Shown here piece by piece: positions 35,696-43,412 of a stretch of 64,000 nucleotides of DNA (position 1 is the first letter of the stretch; each line of letters opens with the position of its first letter). The notes below the pieces were generated by a model that saw nothing but the letters and a program-made list of their open reading frames with translations, was not told where the DNA came from and searched no databases. The translations under genes were made by a program, and so were the position numbers. Source of the stretch: Promicromonospora soli (lineage in GTDB: Bacteria > Actinomycetota > Actinomycetes > Actinomycetales > Cellulomonadaceae); the NCBI RefSeq assembly GCF_014653785.1, contig NZ_BNAS01000010.1, forward strand, positions 1 through 64,000. Reading direction: 5' to 3'.

Positions 35696-35872
35696 ATGCC
35701 CAACCGCGACGGTCTGACCCTGGGCTACCGCTTCATGTGGCGACTCAACTGGCTGCTCCTGCACGTGGCCGGACCCGCCGAGCAGTCGGAGAACAGAGAC
35801 CCCCGACGCCGGATGGAGCGCGAGCGCGCCGAGCGTGTGGCCCGGTATCGGGCGGAGGGCGCCGAACACTGA
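35696..35872 (+). CDS. Small basic protein of unknown function, divergent from OhrR
   Basis: A 58-codon gene starting at ATG 35696 with GGAGG 6 nt upstream. The N-terminal half contains an amphipathic aromatic stretch (YRFMWRLNWLLLHVAGPA, residues 11-28) that might associate with membranes. The C-terminal half is strongly charged and helical (RRRMERERAERVARYRAE). I do not recognise the family. Its promoter region contains the palindrome 35650-35665, so OhrR-type control is likely, and the product may be part of an oxidative-stress response. A longer frame from 35636 would overlap the operator and is less likely. Confidence 0.6.
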   Translation: MPNRDGLTLGYRFMWRLNWLLLHVAGPAEQSENRDPRRRMERERAERVARYRAEGAEH

Positions 35873-35914
35873 GGCGTTCTCCGGGCTCGTCAAGACGGCC
35901 GTCGATGGCGCCGC

Positions 35915-36334
35915 TCAGTGCCCCGCCGCGACCAGCAGATCGCGGGACAGCGGCGCCAGGGGGTAGTTCGCGACCGGGTCGGCCGGGTCGATCCAGACGA
36001 GCTCCTCGAGCTCGGCCTGGACCGCGATCTCCGTACCGGGACGCAGCCGCACCCGGTAGGCGTGCGCGTCGACGACGTGGTCGGGCTCGTTCGCAGCGGG
36101 CGCAACGAACCGGCCGAGGCTCTCGATGTCTGCCGGGTCGAGCCGCAGCCCGACCTCTTCCTCGAACTCCCGCACCAGCGCGGCGAGCGGCTCCTCACCC
36201 GGCTCGATCTTGCCGCCCACCTGCATGAACGCCTGCGTGCCCCGCTTGCGGACGAGCAGGTGCCGACCGTCGGAACGCTCCACGACGGCCGCGACGATCC
36301 TTAGCGTGGTGATCGGGCCGATGGCGCCGCTCAC
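35915..36334 (-). CDS. Nudix hydrolase
   Basis: A 139-residue Nudix enzyme. The complete Nudix box runs from GKIEPGEEPLAALVREFEEE to VGL at residues 41-63, with the G-x5-E-x7-R-E-x2-E-E-x-G residues all present. Such enzymes hydrolyse nucleoside diphosphates linked to another group with Mg2+, for example oxidised nucleotides or sugar nucleotides. Specificity cannot be read from the sequence. It starts 10 nt after the dnaX stop on the same strand and is therefore probably the last gene of a dnaX transcript, which would fit nucleotide-pool cleaning. Confidence 0.9.
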   Translation of the reverse strand: MSGAIGPITTLRIVAAVVERSDGRHLLVRKRGTQAFMQVGGKIEPGEEPLAALVREFEEEVGLRLDPADIESLGRFVAPAANEPDHVVDAHAYRVRLRPGTEIAVQAELEELVWIDPADPVANYPLAPLSRDLLVAAGH

Positions 36335-36344
36335 GCCTCCTCGC

Positions 36345-38927
36345 TCACGCCTGCTCCACGATCTCGTCGATCACCGTTCCGCCCAGCACCTGGACCACGA
36401 GCGGCACGCCGGTAAGCCCGGCCGACGTGATGTCCGGGTCGTCGGCGGACGGCTCGTCGTAGAAGTCCGGCCCGTCATCCGATGGCGCCGGCCTGGGCGC
36501 TGAGCTCGCCGGAGCCCCGACGCGCGGTTCGATGGACGGGCCGTTCGCCGCACGTGCCCGACGTTCGGTCGCCTGTCGCAGGGCCTCCCGCGCGCCGCCC
36601 GCACCCGACATCGGGGCCTTCGCCGGTGGCGGGGCTTGCTCCTCGTAGACCGGCTCGGGCTCCGGCATGTCGTAGTCCGAGGGGGGCTCGGTCGCGCTGG
36701 CGCCCGAGAGCCAGGCCTCGTCGGCCGCGCTCGCCGCCGACGGCCGGGCGGCGGGACGCGACGGCACCGGGCGGCCCGCCTCGGGCCCCGTGGGCTCGGG
36801 CCGGGACGGTTCGGGGCGAGACGGCTCGGGGCGGTCGGCGACCGCGACTCTCCCCTGGGCCGGTGCCGTGGCGAGCCCCACCTGCGCGCCCGACGTCGCG
36901 ACCGCCTGGGCCGCGGGCGCGGACACAGTGGCGCCGCCACCGCCGGGCGCGGGCACGTCGGGCCAGTCGGGCTCCGGAGCAGCAGCGGGCGCTGGGGCCT
37001 CGCGCCGCGGCTCGCCCGACGACGCCGAGCCCCCGCCGCCCGACGGGCCGCCACCGGAAGTACCACCGCCGGGCGCACCGCCACCTCCGGGCGGGCCCTC
37101 GTCGAGCGTCGCCTCGACCCGTACCCGGATGCCCAGCGTCTGATAGACCGCCTCTTCCACGGCACTCGTGTGCCGCGCGTTCGAGAACGCGCGGGCCAGT
37201 CCGGGGGCCGCGAAGCCAAGCTTCAGCGTGCCTCCCTCAAGCGCAGCGACCTGGGCGTTGGGCCCGACGAGCGACCACGTCACGCGTGCGGCGGCGAGTG
37301 CTCCGAGCACCTCCGGCCAGCGCCGTCGGACGGTCTCCGTGGTGACTCCCGGTTCGGCGCCAGGCGGTGCGGCCGGAGTGGCCGACGGCTCGGGTGTGGG
37401 CCGAGCAGAGGCGGACGGGGTGGGGGCCGATTCCGGCTCCGGAGCAACGGGTTCCCGCTTGACAGGCGCCTCAGGCTCAGGAAGGGCCTCGGCCGTCGGC
37501 CCGGGCTCTGGCACAACGGCCGATACCACCGGAGCCGCTGCCACCGGAGCAGGTTCCGGCCCTGGCAAGGCAGTGGGGGCGGCAGGCCGGGCCACAGGCG
37601 CCGGCTGCTCGGACTCCCCGCGCTTCTTGCGCGCATCGAGCACGGCCCGCGCGGCGGCAGACCCGGCGAGCCCGCCCGGCGTCGGCTCCTGGGCCGGCGT
37701 GCGGTCTGCGGCAGACGCACTGCCCGGGCTGGAAGCTGCCGGTGCTCCGGAAGCGACGATGCCGCCCCGTTCGAGCCGGTCGATGCGTGCGGCGAGTCCC
37801 GCCGCGCCGTCGTCGGCACCCGGCAGGAGCAGACGCGCGCACAGGAGCTCCAGGTGCAGGCGTGGCGACGTGGCGCCGGTCATCTCGGTGAGGGCCGCGT
37901 TCACGAGGTCCGCCGCCCGGGACAGCTCCGCCACCCCGAGCCGGCCGGCCTGGGTGCGCATGCGCTCGAGCTGGTCGGTGGGAATGCCGCGCAGCACGGC
38001 GCTGGCGGCGTCGCCCGAGACGCCGATGACGATGAGGTCGCGCAGGCGTTCCAGGACGTCCTCGACGAACCGGCGGGGCTCGTGCCCCGTCGCGATGATC
38101 TGGTCCACGACCCGGAAGATCGAGCCGCCGTCGCGCGCGGCGAGCGCGTCCACGACGTCGTCCAGGAGGGTCGCGTGGGTGAAGCCGAGCAGGCCCACGG
38201 CGAGGTCGTAGTCCACGACGCCGCCGGTCGCGCCTGCGATGAGCTGGTCCATCACCGAGAGGGAGTCGCGCACCGAGCCGCCGCCTGCCCGGGTGACCAG
38301 CGGGAGCACGCCGCTGCCCACCTCGATCCCCTCGGCGGCGCAGAGCTGCTCGAGGTATGGGGACAGGACGTCCGGCGGCACGAGCCGGAACGGGTAGTGG
38401 TGCGTACGCGACCGGATGGTACCGATCACCTTGTCCGGCTCCGTGGTCGCGAAGATGAACTTGATGTGCGGGGGTGGCTCCTCGACGATCTTCAGCAGCG
38501 CGTTGAAGCCCTGCGGCGTCACCATGTGCGCCTCGTCGAGGATGAAGATCTTGTACCGGTCGCGAGCCGGGGCGAACGTGGCGCGCTCGCGCAGGTCACG
38601 CGCGTCGTCGACACCGTTGTGCGACGCCGCGTCGATCTCCACCACGTCGAGCGACCCGCTCCCGCCGCGCGCCAGCTCGACGCACGAGGCGCACTCGCCG
38701 CAGGGGGTGTCGATCGGCGACTCGGGCGTGTTCTTCGCGCAGTTCAGCGTGCGCGCGAGGATGCGCGCCGACGTCGTCTTGCCACAGCCCCGCGGACCGC
38801 TGAAGAGATAGGCGTGACTCACCCGGCCGCTGCGCAAGGCCTGCATGAGGGGGCCCGTGACGTGGTCCTGGCCGATCACCTCGGCGAACGTCTCGGGCCT
38901 GTAGCGGCGGTAAAGGGCGGTGCTCAC
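36345..38927 (-). CDS. dnaX: DNA polymerase III gamma/tau subunit
   Basis: An 860-residue clamp-loader subunit. The AAA+ module has Walker A GPRGCGKT at 44-51, zinc-binding Cys63, 76, 79 and 82, Walker B FILDEAHM near 118-125, and sensor-1 FIFATTEPDKV near 150-160. The clamp-loader helical domain ends near residue 365. The remaining 500 residues form a long Pro/Ala/Glu-rich linker with PEPSRPEPSRPE-type repeats around a tau-specific domain (RRRWPEVLGALAAARVTWSLVG), typical of actinobacterial tau. GTG 38927 starts the conserved STALYRRYRP and has TATCGT 7 nt upstream (leaderless). No slippery sequence for a gamma product was noted. Confidence 0.95.
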   Translation of the reverse strand: MSTALYRRYRPETFAEVIGQDHVTGPLMQALRSGRVSHAYLFSGPRGCGKTTSARILARTLNCAKNTPESPIDTPCGECASCVELARGGSGSLDVVEIDAASHNGVDDARDLRERATFAPARDRYKIFILDEAHMVTPQGFNALLKIVEEPPPHIKFIFATTEPDKVIGTIRSRTHHYPFRLVPPDVLSPYLEQLCAAEGIEVGSGVLPLVTRAGGGSVRDSLSVMDQLIAGATGGVVDYDLAVGLLGFTHATLLDDVVDALAARDGGSIFRVVDQIIATGHEPRRFVEDVLERLRDLIVIGVSGDAASAVLRGIPTDQLERMRTQAGRLGVAELSRAADLVNAALTEMTGATSPRLHLELLCARLLLPGADDGAAGLAARIDRLERGGIVASGAPAASSPGSASAADRTPAQEPTPGGLAGSAAARAVLDARKKRGESEQPAPVARPAAPTALPGPEPAPVAAAPVVSAVVPEPGPTAEALPEPEAPVKREPVAPEPESAPTPSASARPTPEPSATPAAPPGAEPGVTTETVRRRWPEVLGALAAARVTWSLVGPNAQVAALEGGTLKLGFAAPGLARAFSNARHTSAVEEAVYQTLGIRVRVEATLDEGPPGGGGAPGGGTSGGGPSGGGGSASSGEPRREAPAPAAAPEPDWPDVPAPGGGGATVSAPAAQAVATSGAQVGLATAPAQGRVAVADRPEPSRPEPSRPEPTGPEAGRPVPSRPAARPSAASAADEAWLSGASATEPPSDYDMPEPEPVYEEQAPPPAKAPMSGAGGAREALRQATERRARAANGPSIEPRVGAPASSAPRPAPSDDGPDFYDEPSADDPDITSAGLTGVPLVVQVLGGTVIDEIVEQA

Positions 38928-39036
38928 CCCCGCAACGATAGACGGCCTCACCGACACTCGGGGGACGGCCATCCACACCACTCCTTCGGCGCGCAAGACC
39001 GAGTCGCCGGCACCGTCAAATTCCACCCTCGCCCTT

Positions 39037-39064
39037 GTTCGTACGTGGCGCTATCGTGTTCGTA
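39037..39064. promoter_or_regulatory. Direct repeats GTTCGTA at the AbrB-fic promoter
   Basis: GTTCGTA occurs at 39037-39043 and 39058-39064, a 21-bp period (two helical turns). TATCGT at 39052-39057, between them, fits a -10 six nt before ATG 39064. The repeats flank the promoter core and may be the operator of the AbrB-type antitoxin. Confidence 0.4.
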
Positions 39065-39270
39065 TGCGGAAGAAGATTGTCACCATCGGCAACTCTGCCG
39101 GCGTCACGATCAGCCCTGCCGACCTGCAGGAGCTGGGCATCGGCGTCGGCGACCCCGTCGAGGTCACGGTCCGCGGCGGCGTCCTCGAGCTTCGTGCCGT
39201 CAACAAGTACGAGGGCATGAACCTCGACGAGCTCTCCGCGATCCTGGACAAGCGGCGGATCCGCCGATGA
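39064..39270 (+). CDS. AbrB/MazE-type DNA-binding antitoxin
   Basis: A 68-residue swapped-hairpin AbrB/SpoVT-type protein. KKIVTIGNSAGVTISPADLQELGIGVGDPVEV (in part, residues 3-33) is the canonical domain, with a polar C-terminal tail DELSAILDKRRIRR. Its stop overlaps the ATG of the fic gene by 4 nt (ATGA), the arrangement expected for an antitoxin made just before its toxin. It probably dimerises and represses its own promoter through the GTTCGTA repeats. The mRNA appears leaderless. Whether the tail binds the Fic protein is inference. Confidence 0.85.
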   Translation: MRKKIVTIGNSAGVTISPADLQELGIGVGDPVEVTVRGGVLELRAVNKYEGMNLDELSAILDKRRIRR

Positions 39271-39992
39271 CCTTGGACCACGCGAGGTTCCACGACGAGG
39301 TCCAGGCCACCGGCGTCTTCGACCCGGCCTACGCGGACGACGTCCTCGCCCGCCTGGCGTACAACTCGTCCGCGATCGAGGGCAACACGCTCACTCTCGC
39401 TGACACGATCACCCTCCTCGTCGACGAGCTGACCCCGAGGGCAGGGACACCACTACGCGAGCTCTACGAGGTGTCGAACCATCGCGACGCGCTCGCTCGA
39501 GTACTTCGCGCTGTCGCGGTCGACGAGCCGCTCACCGGTCGCCTGGTCACGGACCTGCACGGCGTGCTCATGGATCATCTGGCTCACGACCATGGGCGGT
39601 ACAGATCGTCGAGCAACCGCACCACCGGGGCTGCCGGGCGCCCGGCAGCACCCTCCCAGGTCCCGCAGCTCATGCAACGGTGGATCGACCAGACCGAGTG
39701 GCAGACCGCGAACCTCGACGGCCCTCCGCTCCTGGAGGCATTCGCGCAGAGCCACATCGCGTTCGAACGCATCCAGCCGTTCAGCGACGGCAACGGCCGG
39801 ACCGGTCGGGCGCTCATCGCCTATCAGACCGTTCGGAAGTACGGCTTTCCGGCCATCGTTCGCGTCGACCAGCGGTCCAGCTACCGCACAATGCTCGACG
39901 CCGAGGACGTGTCCGGGCTGGCCGTCCTTCTCGCGACCAACCTCACTGCCGAGGCCGACCGCAGCCTCGCCCCGACGTCGTCGGACACCTGA
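39267..39992 (+). CDS. Fic-family protein with Gln in place of the catalytic His
   Basis: A 241-residue Fic-domain protein. An N-terminal inhibitory-helix motif [S/T]xxxE[G/N] is present at Ser34-Glu38-Gly39 (NSSAIEGN). The FIC loop reads QPFSDGNGRTGR at 170-181: everything after the first position is canonical, but the catalytic His is Gln170 (codon CAG). Normal Fic proteins AMPylate targets using that His. This one may be inactive for AMP transfer, use another chemistry, or serve as a decoy or regulator. The helices before the loop (SHIAFERI) are well preserved and there is no frameshift, so the gene is under some constraint. Coupled to the upstream AbrB gene. Confidence 0.85.
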   Translation: MTLDHARFHDEVQATGVFDPAYADDVLARLAYNSSAIEGNTLTLADTITLLVDELTPRAGTPLRELYEVSNHRDALARVLRAVAVDEPLTGRLVTDLHGVLMDHLAHDHGRYRSSSNRTTGAAGRPAAPSQVPQLMQRWIDQTEWQTANLDGPPLLEAFAQSHIAFERIQPFSDGNGRTGRALIAYQTVRKYGFPAIVRVDQRSSYRTMLDAEDVSGLAVLLATNLTAEADRSLAPTSSDT

Positions 39993-39998
39993 GCCCCG

Positions 39999-40655
39999 TC
40001 ACCGCCGCAGCGCACGCCTCGCCAGGGCGTTCCCCAGCCACTGCACCGCCTGGACGATCAGCACGATCAGCACCACCACGACGGCGGTCACCGCCCAGTC
40101 GTACTGCCGGTAGCCCTGCACGATCGCGAAGTCGCCCAGCCCGCCGGCACCCAGGTACCCGCCGATGGCGGACATGTCGAGCACGCCGACGAACAGGAAC
40201 GTGTACCCGAGAATCAGGGGCGCGAGCGCCTCCGGGACCAGCACCGTGCGCACGATGCGCAGCGGCGACGCGCCCATCGCCCGGGCGGCCTCGACCACGC
40301 CGGGGTCGATGGAGACGAGGTTCTGCTCCACGAGCCGCGCGAAGACGAACGTCGCCATGAAGCACATCGCGAACGTGAACGCCTCGATGCCGATCGTCTT
40401 GCCGATGACCGTGCGGGTCAGCGGACCGAGCGCCACCAGGAAGATGATGAACGGCACGGGGCGCACCACGTTCACGCCGAGGTTCAGCACGGCGAACACG
40501 AGCCGGTTGCCCAGCAGGTTCCCGGGCCGCGCCAGGTACAGCCCGAGTCCGAGGGCCAGGCCGAGGAAGCCGCCCACCAGCAGGGTGATCAGCACCATGT
40601 ACGCCGTCTGCCCCGCGGCCTCCCAGAGCAGCGGTGTCAGCATGTCCCAGCTCAT
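39999..40655 (-). CDS. metI: Methionine ABC transporter permease MetI
   Basis: A 218-residue MetI-type permease with five to six transmembrane helices. The EAA loop, VVEAARAMGASPLRIVRTVLVPEALAPLI (in part, residues about 120-148), contacts the ATPase. RPVPFIIFLVALGPLTR near 65-81 is characteristic of methionine permeases. Its ATG overlaps the metN stop by 4 nt. With MetN and MetQ it imports D/L-methionine. Six nt separate its stop from the convergent fic stop. Confidence 0.93.
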   Translation of the reverse strand: MSWDMLTPLLWEAAGQTAYMVLITLLVGGFLGLALGLGLYLARPGNLLGNRLVFAVLNLGVNVVRPVPFIIFLVALGPLTRTVIGKTIGIEAFTFAMCFMATFVFARLVEQNLVSIDPGVVEAARAMGASPLRIVRTVLVPEALAPLILGYTFLFVGVLDMSAIGGYLGAGGLGDFAIVQGYRQYDWAVTAVVVVLIVLIVQAVQWLGNALARRALRR

Positions 40656-41704
40656 GCGGCGGCCCTCCCGTGGTCGTCCAACCAGGTGACGTCGCGCAGC
40701 GCCGCCACGGCGGCGTCCACCGCGGCAGGATCACCGACGAGCTCCACGGTCAGGGACCCGTACGGCCGCTCAGCGACCTCCGTGATGCCGCCGAACACAA
40801 CCGTCCCGTCGACGCCGTGCTCCCGCAGCGTGCGCGTCAGCACCGCCGACGACCCGGCTGCCTCGTCCACACCGACGGTCACGATGTGCCCGGCGTGCCG
40901 CGTGCGCAGGCGCGCCAGAACCTCGGGCGACGGCCGGTCGCGCAGCGCGGTGGCCACGAACCGCCGGGTCACGTCGTGCGAGGGCACGCTGAAGACCTGG
41001 TAGGACTCGCCCACCTCGACGACACGCCCGCTGTCCATCACGGCTACGCGATGACAGATGGAGCGGACGACGTCCATCTCGTGCGTGATCACGACGACCG
41101 TGACGCCGAGCTCGCGGTTGACGCGCTGGAGCAGGTCCAGCACGCCGCGCGTGGTCTCGGGGTCGAGGGCCGACGTCGCCTCGTCGGCCAGCAGGATCCG
41201 CGGGTTGGTGGCGAGCGCCCGGGCGATTCCGACGCGCTGCTTCTGGCCTCCCGACAGCGCGGAGGGGTGCACGCCCGCCTTCTCCGACAGGCCGACGAAG
41301 TCGAGCAGCTCGGTCACGCGGGCATCGCGCCGGGCTCGCGGCCAGCCGGCCACCTCGAGCGGGTAGGCGACATTCCCTGCCACCGTGCGCGAGGCGAGCA
41401 GGTTGAACTGCTGGAACACCATCCCGATCCCGGCCCGCACCGGGCGCAGGCGCGCCTCGTTCAGGGCGCCGAGCGAGACGCCGTCGACCACGACGTCGCC
41501 ACCCGTGGTGCGCTCGAGCGCGTTGATCAGGCGGACGAGCGTGGACTTGCCGGCGCCCGACTGCCCGATGACGCCGAAGATCTCGCCCTCGTGGATGTCG
41601 AGGGTGACCCCGTCGACGGCGCGTACCTCCCCGCCGCGCCCGTTGCCGGGGAACACCTTGGAGGCGCCCTCGAACCGCACGATGCTGCCGGTCGCGGTCG
41701 TCAT
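40652..41704 (-). CDS. metN: Methionine ABC transporter ATP-binding protein MetN
   Basis: A 350-residue ABC ATPase. Walker A GQSGAGKST is near 47-55, Q-loop FQQFNLL near 96, signature LSGGQKQRVGIARAL near 148-162, and Walker B ILLADEATSALDP near 168-180. A C-terminal domain of about 90 residues (from 255) is the NIL/ACT-like domain through which methionine feedback-inhibits transport in MetN proteins (SLTVELVGDPAAVDAA). Coupled by ATGA overlaps to metQ upstream and metI downstream. The domain order and length are normal for the family. Confidence 0.95.
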   Translation of the reverse strand: MTTATGSIVRFEGASKVFPGNGRGGEVRAVDGVTLDIHEGEIFGVIGQSGAGKSTLVRLINALERTTGGDVVVDGVSLGALNEARLRPVRAGIGMVFQQFNLLASRTVAGNVAYPLEVAGWPRARRDARVTELLDFVGLSEKAGVHPSALSGGQKQRVGIARALATNPRILLADEATSALDPETTRGVLDLLQRVNRELGVTVVVITHEMDVVRSICHRVAVMDSGRVVEVGESYQVFSVPSHDVTRRFVATALRDRPSPEVLARLRTRHAGHIVTVGVDEAAGSSAVLTRTLREHGVDGTVVFGGITEVAERPYGSLTVELVGDPAAVDAAVAALRDVTWLDDHGRAAA

Positions 41705-42588
41705 CGTGTGGCGTCCTCCTCGATGCCTGCCAGGATCTCCTGGAGCTCGCCGGACGGGTTGTCCTTGATGACGCCGGTGTCGCCCGAGGCCTCCAGCACG
41801 CCCTTCTCGACCTCCGGGGAGTGGTAGATCTCGACGAGCTGCTGGAACACCTCGTTGTCGGCGTCGTCCGCGCGGGCGACCCACACGTTGATGTACGGGG
41901 CCGCGGCGTCGGAGTCGGGATCGTCCGAGAAGATCGCGTCCTCCGAGGTCAGGCCGGCGTCGCCCACGAAGTCGTTGTTGATGATCGAGGCGTCGACGTC
42001 CTGCAGGGCGAGTGCCGTCTGGGCGGCGTCGACCGGGGTCACGGTCACGCGCGACTCGTCCTCGAGCACGTCGGCGGGCGTGGAGAACGCGCTCCCGCCG
42101 TCGCGCAGCGCGACCAGCCCTGCCTCCTGCAGGACGAGCAGCGCGCGGGCCTGGTTGCTGTCGTCGTTCGGGATGGCGACCTCGCCGCCCTCGGGGATGT
42201 CCTCGACGCTGTCGTGCTGCTGCGAGTAGAGACCCAGCGGGTAGACGGCGGTGGCGCCGATCGGGGTGAGGTCCTCCTCGGAGGCGGTGTTGTAGCCCGC
42301 GAGGAACTGCAGGTGCTGGAACTGGTTCAGGTCGAGGTCGCCGTCGGTCAGGCCCTGGTTGGGCAGCTGGTAGTCGCTGAAGTTCACCAGCTCGACGCTG
42401 ATGCCCACCTCCTCGGCCAGGTCGGCGAAGGTGTTCCAGTAGTCGTCGCCGGAGTTGACGACACCGATCCGGACGGGGTCGTCGGTGGTGCCGGCGGCGG
42501 CCGTGACCTCCGTGGCTCCGCAGCCGCTCAGGGCGAAGGTGGCGGCGACGGCGAGACCGGTGGACAGCACAGCGGTGAAGCGAGACAT
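41701..42588 (-). CDS. metQ: Methionine-binding lipoprotein MetQ
   Basis: A 295-residue NLPA-type substrate-binding protein. The lipoprotein signal peptide ends in LSGC with Cys23. The mature part has family segments VELVNFSDYQLPNQGL near 65-80, LDLNQFQHLQFL near 86-97, and PNDDSNQARALLVLQEAGLV near 140-159. It captures methionine at the outer membrane face for MetNI. First gene of the operon, with a gagagga Shine-Dalgarno. The 380-nt upstream region has no S-box that I can recognise. Confidence 0.94.
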   Translation of the reverse strand: MSRFTAVLSTGLAVAATFALSGCGATEVTAAAGTTDDPVRIGVVNSGDDYWNTFADLAEEVGISVELVNFSDYQLPNQGLTDGDLDLNQFQHLQFLAGYNTASEEDLTPIGATAVYPLGLYSQQHDSVEDIPEGGEVAIPNDDSNQARALLVLQEAGLVALRDGGSAFSTPADVLEDESRVTVTPVDAAQTALALQDVDASIINNDFVGDAGLTSEDAIFSDDPDSDAAAPYINVWVARADDADNEVFQQLVEIYHSPEVEKGVLEASGDTGVIKDNPSGELQEILAGIEEDATR

Positions 42589-42971
42589 GGGTGGTCCTCT
42601 CGGGGCGCACGGGCGCGGGTATGCCTGTGCTCAGGAAGCGGGGGGCCGGCGCCTGGCGCAGGCCGGGGTGCAACGGCGGCGGGCCACGGCCATCAGCAAC
42701 GTGGCGAGCTCGCGGGACTGTGCGGAGCGGCCCTCAGGGAGCCGCGGGAACGTGCGGCGCTCTCAGCGCTCGCACATTCGCCCGCCGCGCACGCGGCCGC
42801 TACACATGGCGTCGCGGCAGATGCGCGACGTCGTGGCGACGGTCCAGGTGCGGGTCACGCGGACATCGTGCGTCACTGGACGACGTCGGGGCGAATTTCC
42901 GGGGGGCAAATCCCACGATGCGGACGAAAGAGCGTCCACATGCTGGCGGAGCCGCCAGAAGACGGGGAAAT
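42589..42971. other. 383-nt leader/intergenic region between metQ and SRP RNA
   Basis: No supported protein gene. On the minus strand a 14-codon frame, ATG 42807 to TGA 42763, encodes MCSGRVRGGRMCER, with two Cys; it could be a leader peptide for a sulfur-responsive attenuator but has no other support. A GC-rich stem-like region (ccggcctgcgcc / ggcgccgg, near 42646-42670) lies between it and metQ. I looked for a SAM riboswitch and did not recognise one. The distal end carries the 3' flank of the SRP RNA gene. Confidence 0.4.
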
Positions 42972-42972
42972 A

Positions 42973-43066
42973 GGCGACCCCTCGCACACCCACCAGAGCT
43001 CACTTACCCTTGCTGCCTTCCGGCCCTGGGGGAGTTCGGCGAGGTGGTGCCGCACGAGGGGTCTAC
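42973..43066 (-). ncRNA. ffs: Signal recognition particle RNA (small bacterial 4.5S type)
   Basis: On the minus strand the region folds into one long hairpin closed by GACCCCTCG (ending at 43063) and CGAGGGGTC (starting at 42975). The apical part reads CAGGGCCGGAAGGCAGCAAGGG, given here as two pieces: CAGGGCCGGAAGG and CAGCAAGGG. This is the conserved GGAA tetraloop with the asymmetric SRP54-binding loop. Length of about 95 nt fits the small type. It guides Ffh to membrane-protein signal sequences. Exact ends are uncertain by a few nt. In many relatives it lies directly before dnaX. Confidence 0.9.
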
Positions 43067-43240
43067 CGCAAGCCTAACCGATCTCGGCGGCCCGGCCGAA
43101 CCGAGGTGGAGCCCGCTGTACGCGACCTCACAGCCTGGCACCGAATTCCGATTCGTTGTCCGAGCACGGCGTCCGGTATCCTCGTCAGGCCGCGCCAGAC
43201 TCCGGTCCGTGGCCCGCGCGCCCGCCCTGGTGGAGCGCGA

Positions 43241-43325
43241 GGAGGATTCGCCTAGTGGCCTATGGCGCACGCTTGGAAAGCGTGTTGGGTTAACGCCCTC
43301 GGGGGTTCGAATCCCCCATCCTCCG
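43241..43325 (+). tRNA. tRNA-Ser (anticodon GGA)
   Basis: An 85-nt class II tRNA. The acceptor arms GGAGGAT and ATCCTCC pair, and G is the discriminator, as required for seryl-tRNA synthetase. The anticodon stem CACGC/GCGTG encloses TTGGAAA, with anticodon GGA at 43275-43277 reading UCC/UCU. A long variable arm (tgttgggttaacgccctc region) and T-loop GGTTCGAATCC follow. The CCA end is not encoded. A terminator follows at 43333. Confidence 0.96.
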
Positions 43326-43332
43326 CAGTCAG

Positions 43333-43362
43333 AAGGGCTCGTACCATTCGGTGCGAGCCCTT
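43333..43362 (+). terminator. Terminator of tRNA-Ser
   Basis: AAGGGCTCG (43333-43341) and CGAGCCCTT (43354-43362) pair perfectly with a few further inner pairs, and TTCGTCATT follows. It starts 8 nt after the tRNA. Confidence 0.8.
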
Positions 43363-43412
43363 CGTCATTCGGGCGATCAGACAGCCGGGCAGGTCGCCCG
43401 GGAGGAGAGCCC

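Noticed and set aside
36636-39992. 1118-codon plus-strand frame antisense to dnaX ending in the Fic gene
   Set aside because: Its first 880 codons mirror dnaX and are Arg/Gly-rich shadow sequence; only the part from ATG 39267 is a real gene.
42589-42971. SAM riboswitch before metQ
   Set aside because: I searched by eye for S-box and SAM-IV core sequences and found none; a covariance-model search would be decisive.
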